From Varroa destructor (lineage: Eukaryota > Arthropoda > Arachnida > Mesostigmata > Varroidae), in assembly GCF_002443255.2 (NCBI RefSeq), contig NW_019211454.1, positions 59,916,894-59,980,893 on the forward strand: a DNA stretch of 64,000 bases. The letters are read 5' to 3'. Shown here one piece after another: positions 62,301 through 64,000 of this stretch. Numbering within the stretch: position 1 is the stretch's first letter; each line of letters starts with the position of its first letter. The notes below the pieces were generated by a model that saw only the letters and a program-made list of their open reading frames with translations, was not told the DNA's origin and made no database searches. Made by a program: the position numbers and the translations under genes.

Positions 62301-64000
62301 TTCATTACTTTTTGACCACTGTATAGGCTCGTTCATTATTCCTATATATCGAAGTTTACCTAACGAAACGGATAACATTTTTCCTGTGTAAACATCTTGT
62401 TTTTGTCGAATTCAAGATACAGTGACAAAGTATGATCGAGTGCTCCAATATACGTTTATAAAAATACGTAGCTAGCTCAAATAATTGATACGACAGTTTT
62501 ATTAAAGTCTTTCTTCACAATATTCTTTGACTGTGGATGAATTGGACATGTATGATCGAGCAATCTGGTCTTTTACAGATGATTTTAGCCACAGCGCGTG
62601 AAATAAAATACATAGCTGAATTCCCTCAATTTTTGAGAAAAGTCCTGGGAGGGAAATACTATATTCTAGTACGATTTTTATCACGGTTGTGTAAGTAGCG
62701 AACGACCGACAAAAATCTTTTGCTTTACTAATCCCGCGTTTTTGAAGCGTTCTCGCCCGTCACGAAGGCAATCCTCACGCTTAAAACAACTTGAAAATAG
62801 CGTTCTATCCATATCATTTGTATAGGACAATTTAAGAATGAATTTACTCGTTCGTAGGTAAAGTTGTTCGTCAGTGAATACTGCATGCACTTTGTTGAAG
62901 TACTCCGTTTATGGATCAATAATAACACTCTAATTGTACATGGAACTGCATACATGGTGCTCGTATAGGAACAATTGCAGTGCCTTTTTTACGTCCTGAA
63001 TACTACGCAGCGTTATGGACCCATGCCTATAGATTCTGATCCCCTATTCGCTGCTGTTCTTCCAAACTTCGGTAGTCTCTCGTAAATTCCTCTCCAATGG
63101 ACTATTATTCAAACACTATATGCATTTACAGGATGACCGCAACGACGCTGCTACCAGCAGCCAAATCTATTCGGTTGTAGGAAGCCGTCGTGAAGTCGTC
63201 TCTGACAAAAATCCTACTATTTGAAAATACTTTCCAAAATCCTTTTCATTTCACTAACTTACTCCGTTATGAAAAAAAAGCTACTATCTTCTGTGCACGA
63301 CAGCACTGTTCTTTTTTATGGGTCCTTAAATAACGTGGGATATAGAAGCAGTTCTTTATTAACGAGTAGCTACTTATAGACCACTGAATACATACGTAGC
63401 GTTTAACCCTTTGGCGTTATTCAGGTAATCAATAATATTAACGCAGCAGCAGTGGCCTAGGAAGGCCTCAGTTGAGTGCAGCGGTGCGCGGCGAAATGTT
63501 TGCGCCCTGTTCGGGGAAAGACTGTCCCGTCTCTATTTTACTGTTTATTGGATATTATTTGCCCAGCTCAATCCATAACCCCGTTAGAACCTGTAGTGCT
63601 TATGGCCAGAGCTACTGAGGTCTCGTTAAGGGCCTGAGAGAATCAATGGTATGTGATACGCAAAAGACCTTTCGCGGAAATGCCCCCCCATGAACAACCC
63701 TTACTCCAAGGACCGGTAAAAAACTCTTCGGGGGACATTTAAAGGTTACATTCAGAAGTATGCCATAACTTCAATGGAATGTACTACACGGAATAGTGCA
63801 ATACATGCACACATTATACAAGCCAGTGTGTACTGTCGTCAAGAGCGCTAAATAGAAGAAAAGAAGGAAAATAGCTCGTCGTTCAGGGGCCATAAATCTC
63901 TTTCTCTCTGGCTATATCTCTCAGCTCTGTTTTTGCTTTGTCAATAAATACATGTCTATGAATCGCTGCTGGATACAGGATGCGATTTATTTTAGAGGCC
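59400..64000. other. No supported gene
   Basis: 59.6-60.2 kb is GC-richer with a purine run (59914-59943) but without a coding signal I trust. A 13-bp tandem duplication (GCCTTCTTTGAC unit) lies at 60538-60563. ORFs at 61374-61694, 62681-62890 and 62728-62955 have no recognisable motif. Confidence 0.5.
60538..60563 (+). repeat. 13-bp tandem duplication
   Basis: GCCTTCTTTGACA is followed directly by GCCTTCTTTGACG. Confidence 0.85.

Overview
This window looks like animal nuclear DNA. It is AT-rich, with long introns, many simple repeats and GT-AG spliced exons. The only gene I can name is a Cdk5 activator of the p35 type on the + strand (CDS join 15015..15866, 23622..23829, 24664..24857; 417 codons plus stop). 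Vertebrate p35/p39 genes have an uninterrupted coding region, so the three-exon layout, the low GC and the decayed mariner element point to an invertebrate, probably an arthropod. A parasitiform mite is my guess, but the sequence does not prove it.

Layout. 1-9.8 kb is AT-rich and has no gene I can support; it holds one broken reading frame (6702-7175, minus) and a tRNA-like repeat remnant. 9.8-14.8 kb is GC- and CpG-richer with many overlapping spurious frames on both strands, and is the likely promoter/5' region of the p35 gene. It ends in a GT/GC alternating tract about 160 bp before the start codon. 15.0-24.9 kb is the p35 gene. Its 7.8 kb first intron contains a mariner relic of about 843 bp (22033-22875), a TGGC microsatellite and a tRNA-derived repeat remnant.

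24.9-31.5 kb has no gene and is strikingly A-rich on the + strand. It could be intergenic or an extended 3' UTR. 32.3-33.9 kb is a second GC/CT-rich island with a TATA/initiator/DPE-like promoter and a 46-codon ORF right behind it. 35-40 kb and 52.7-53.0 kb hold isolated GC-richer pockets with splice-bounded open frames. I list these as low-confidence candidate exons of unrecognised genes. 43.7-52.3 kb contains a cluster of tRNA-derived SINE-like remnants, one of which was tandemly amplified into four 52-bp copies. 53-64 kb has no gene I can support.

The named gene would act in neurons: a myristoylated activator that anchors Cdk5 at membranes. Nothing else here can be tied to its pathway. I saw no CRISPR array, operon, rRNA, intact tRNA or other dedicated new system.
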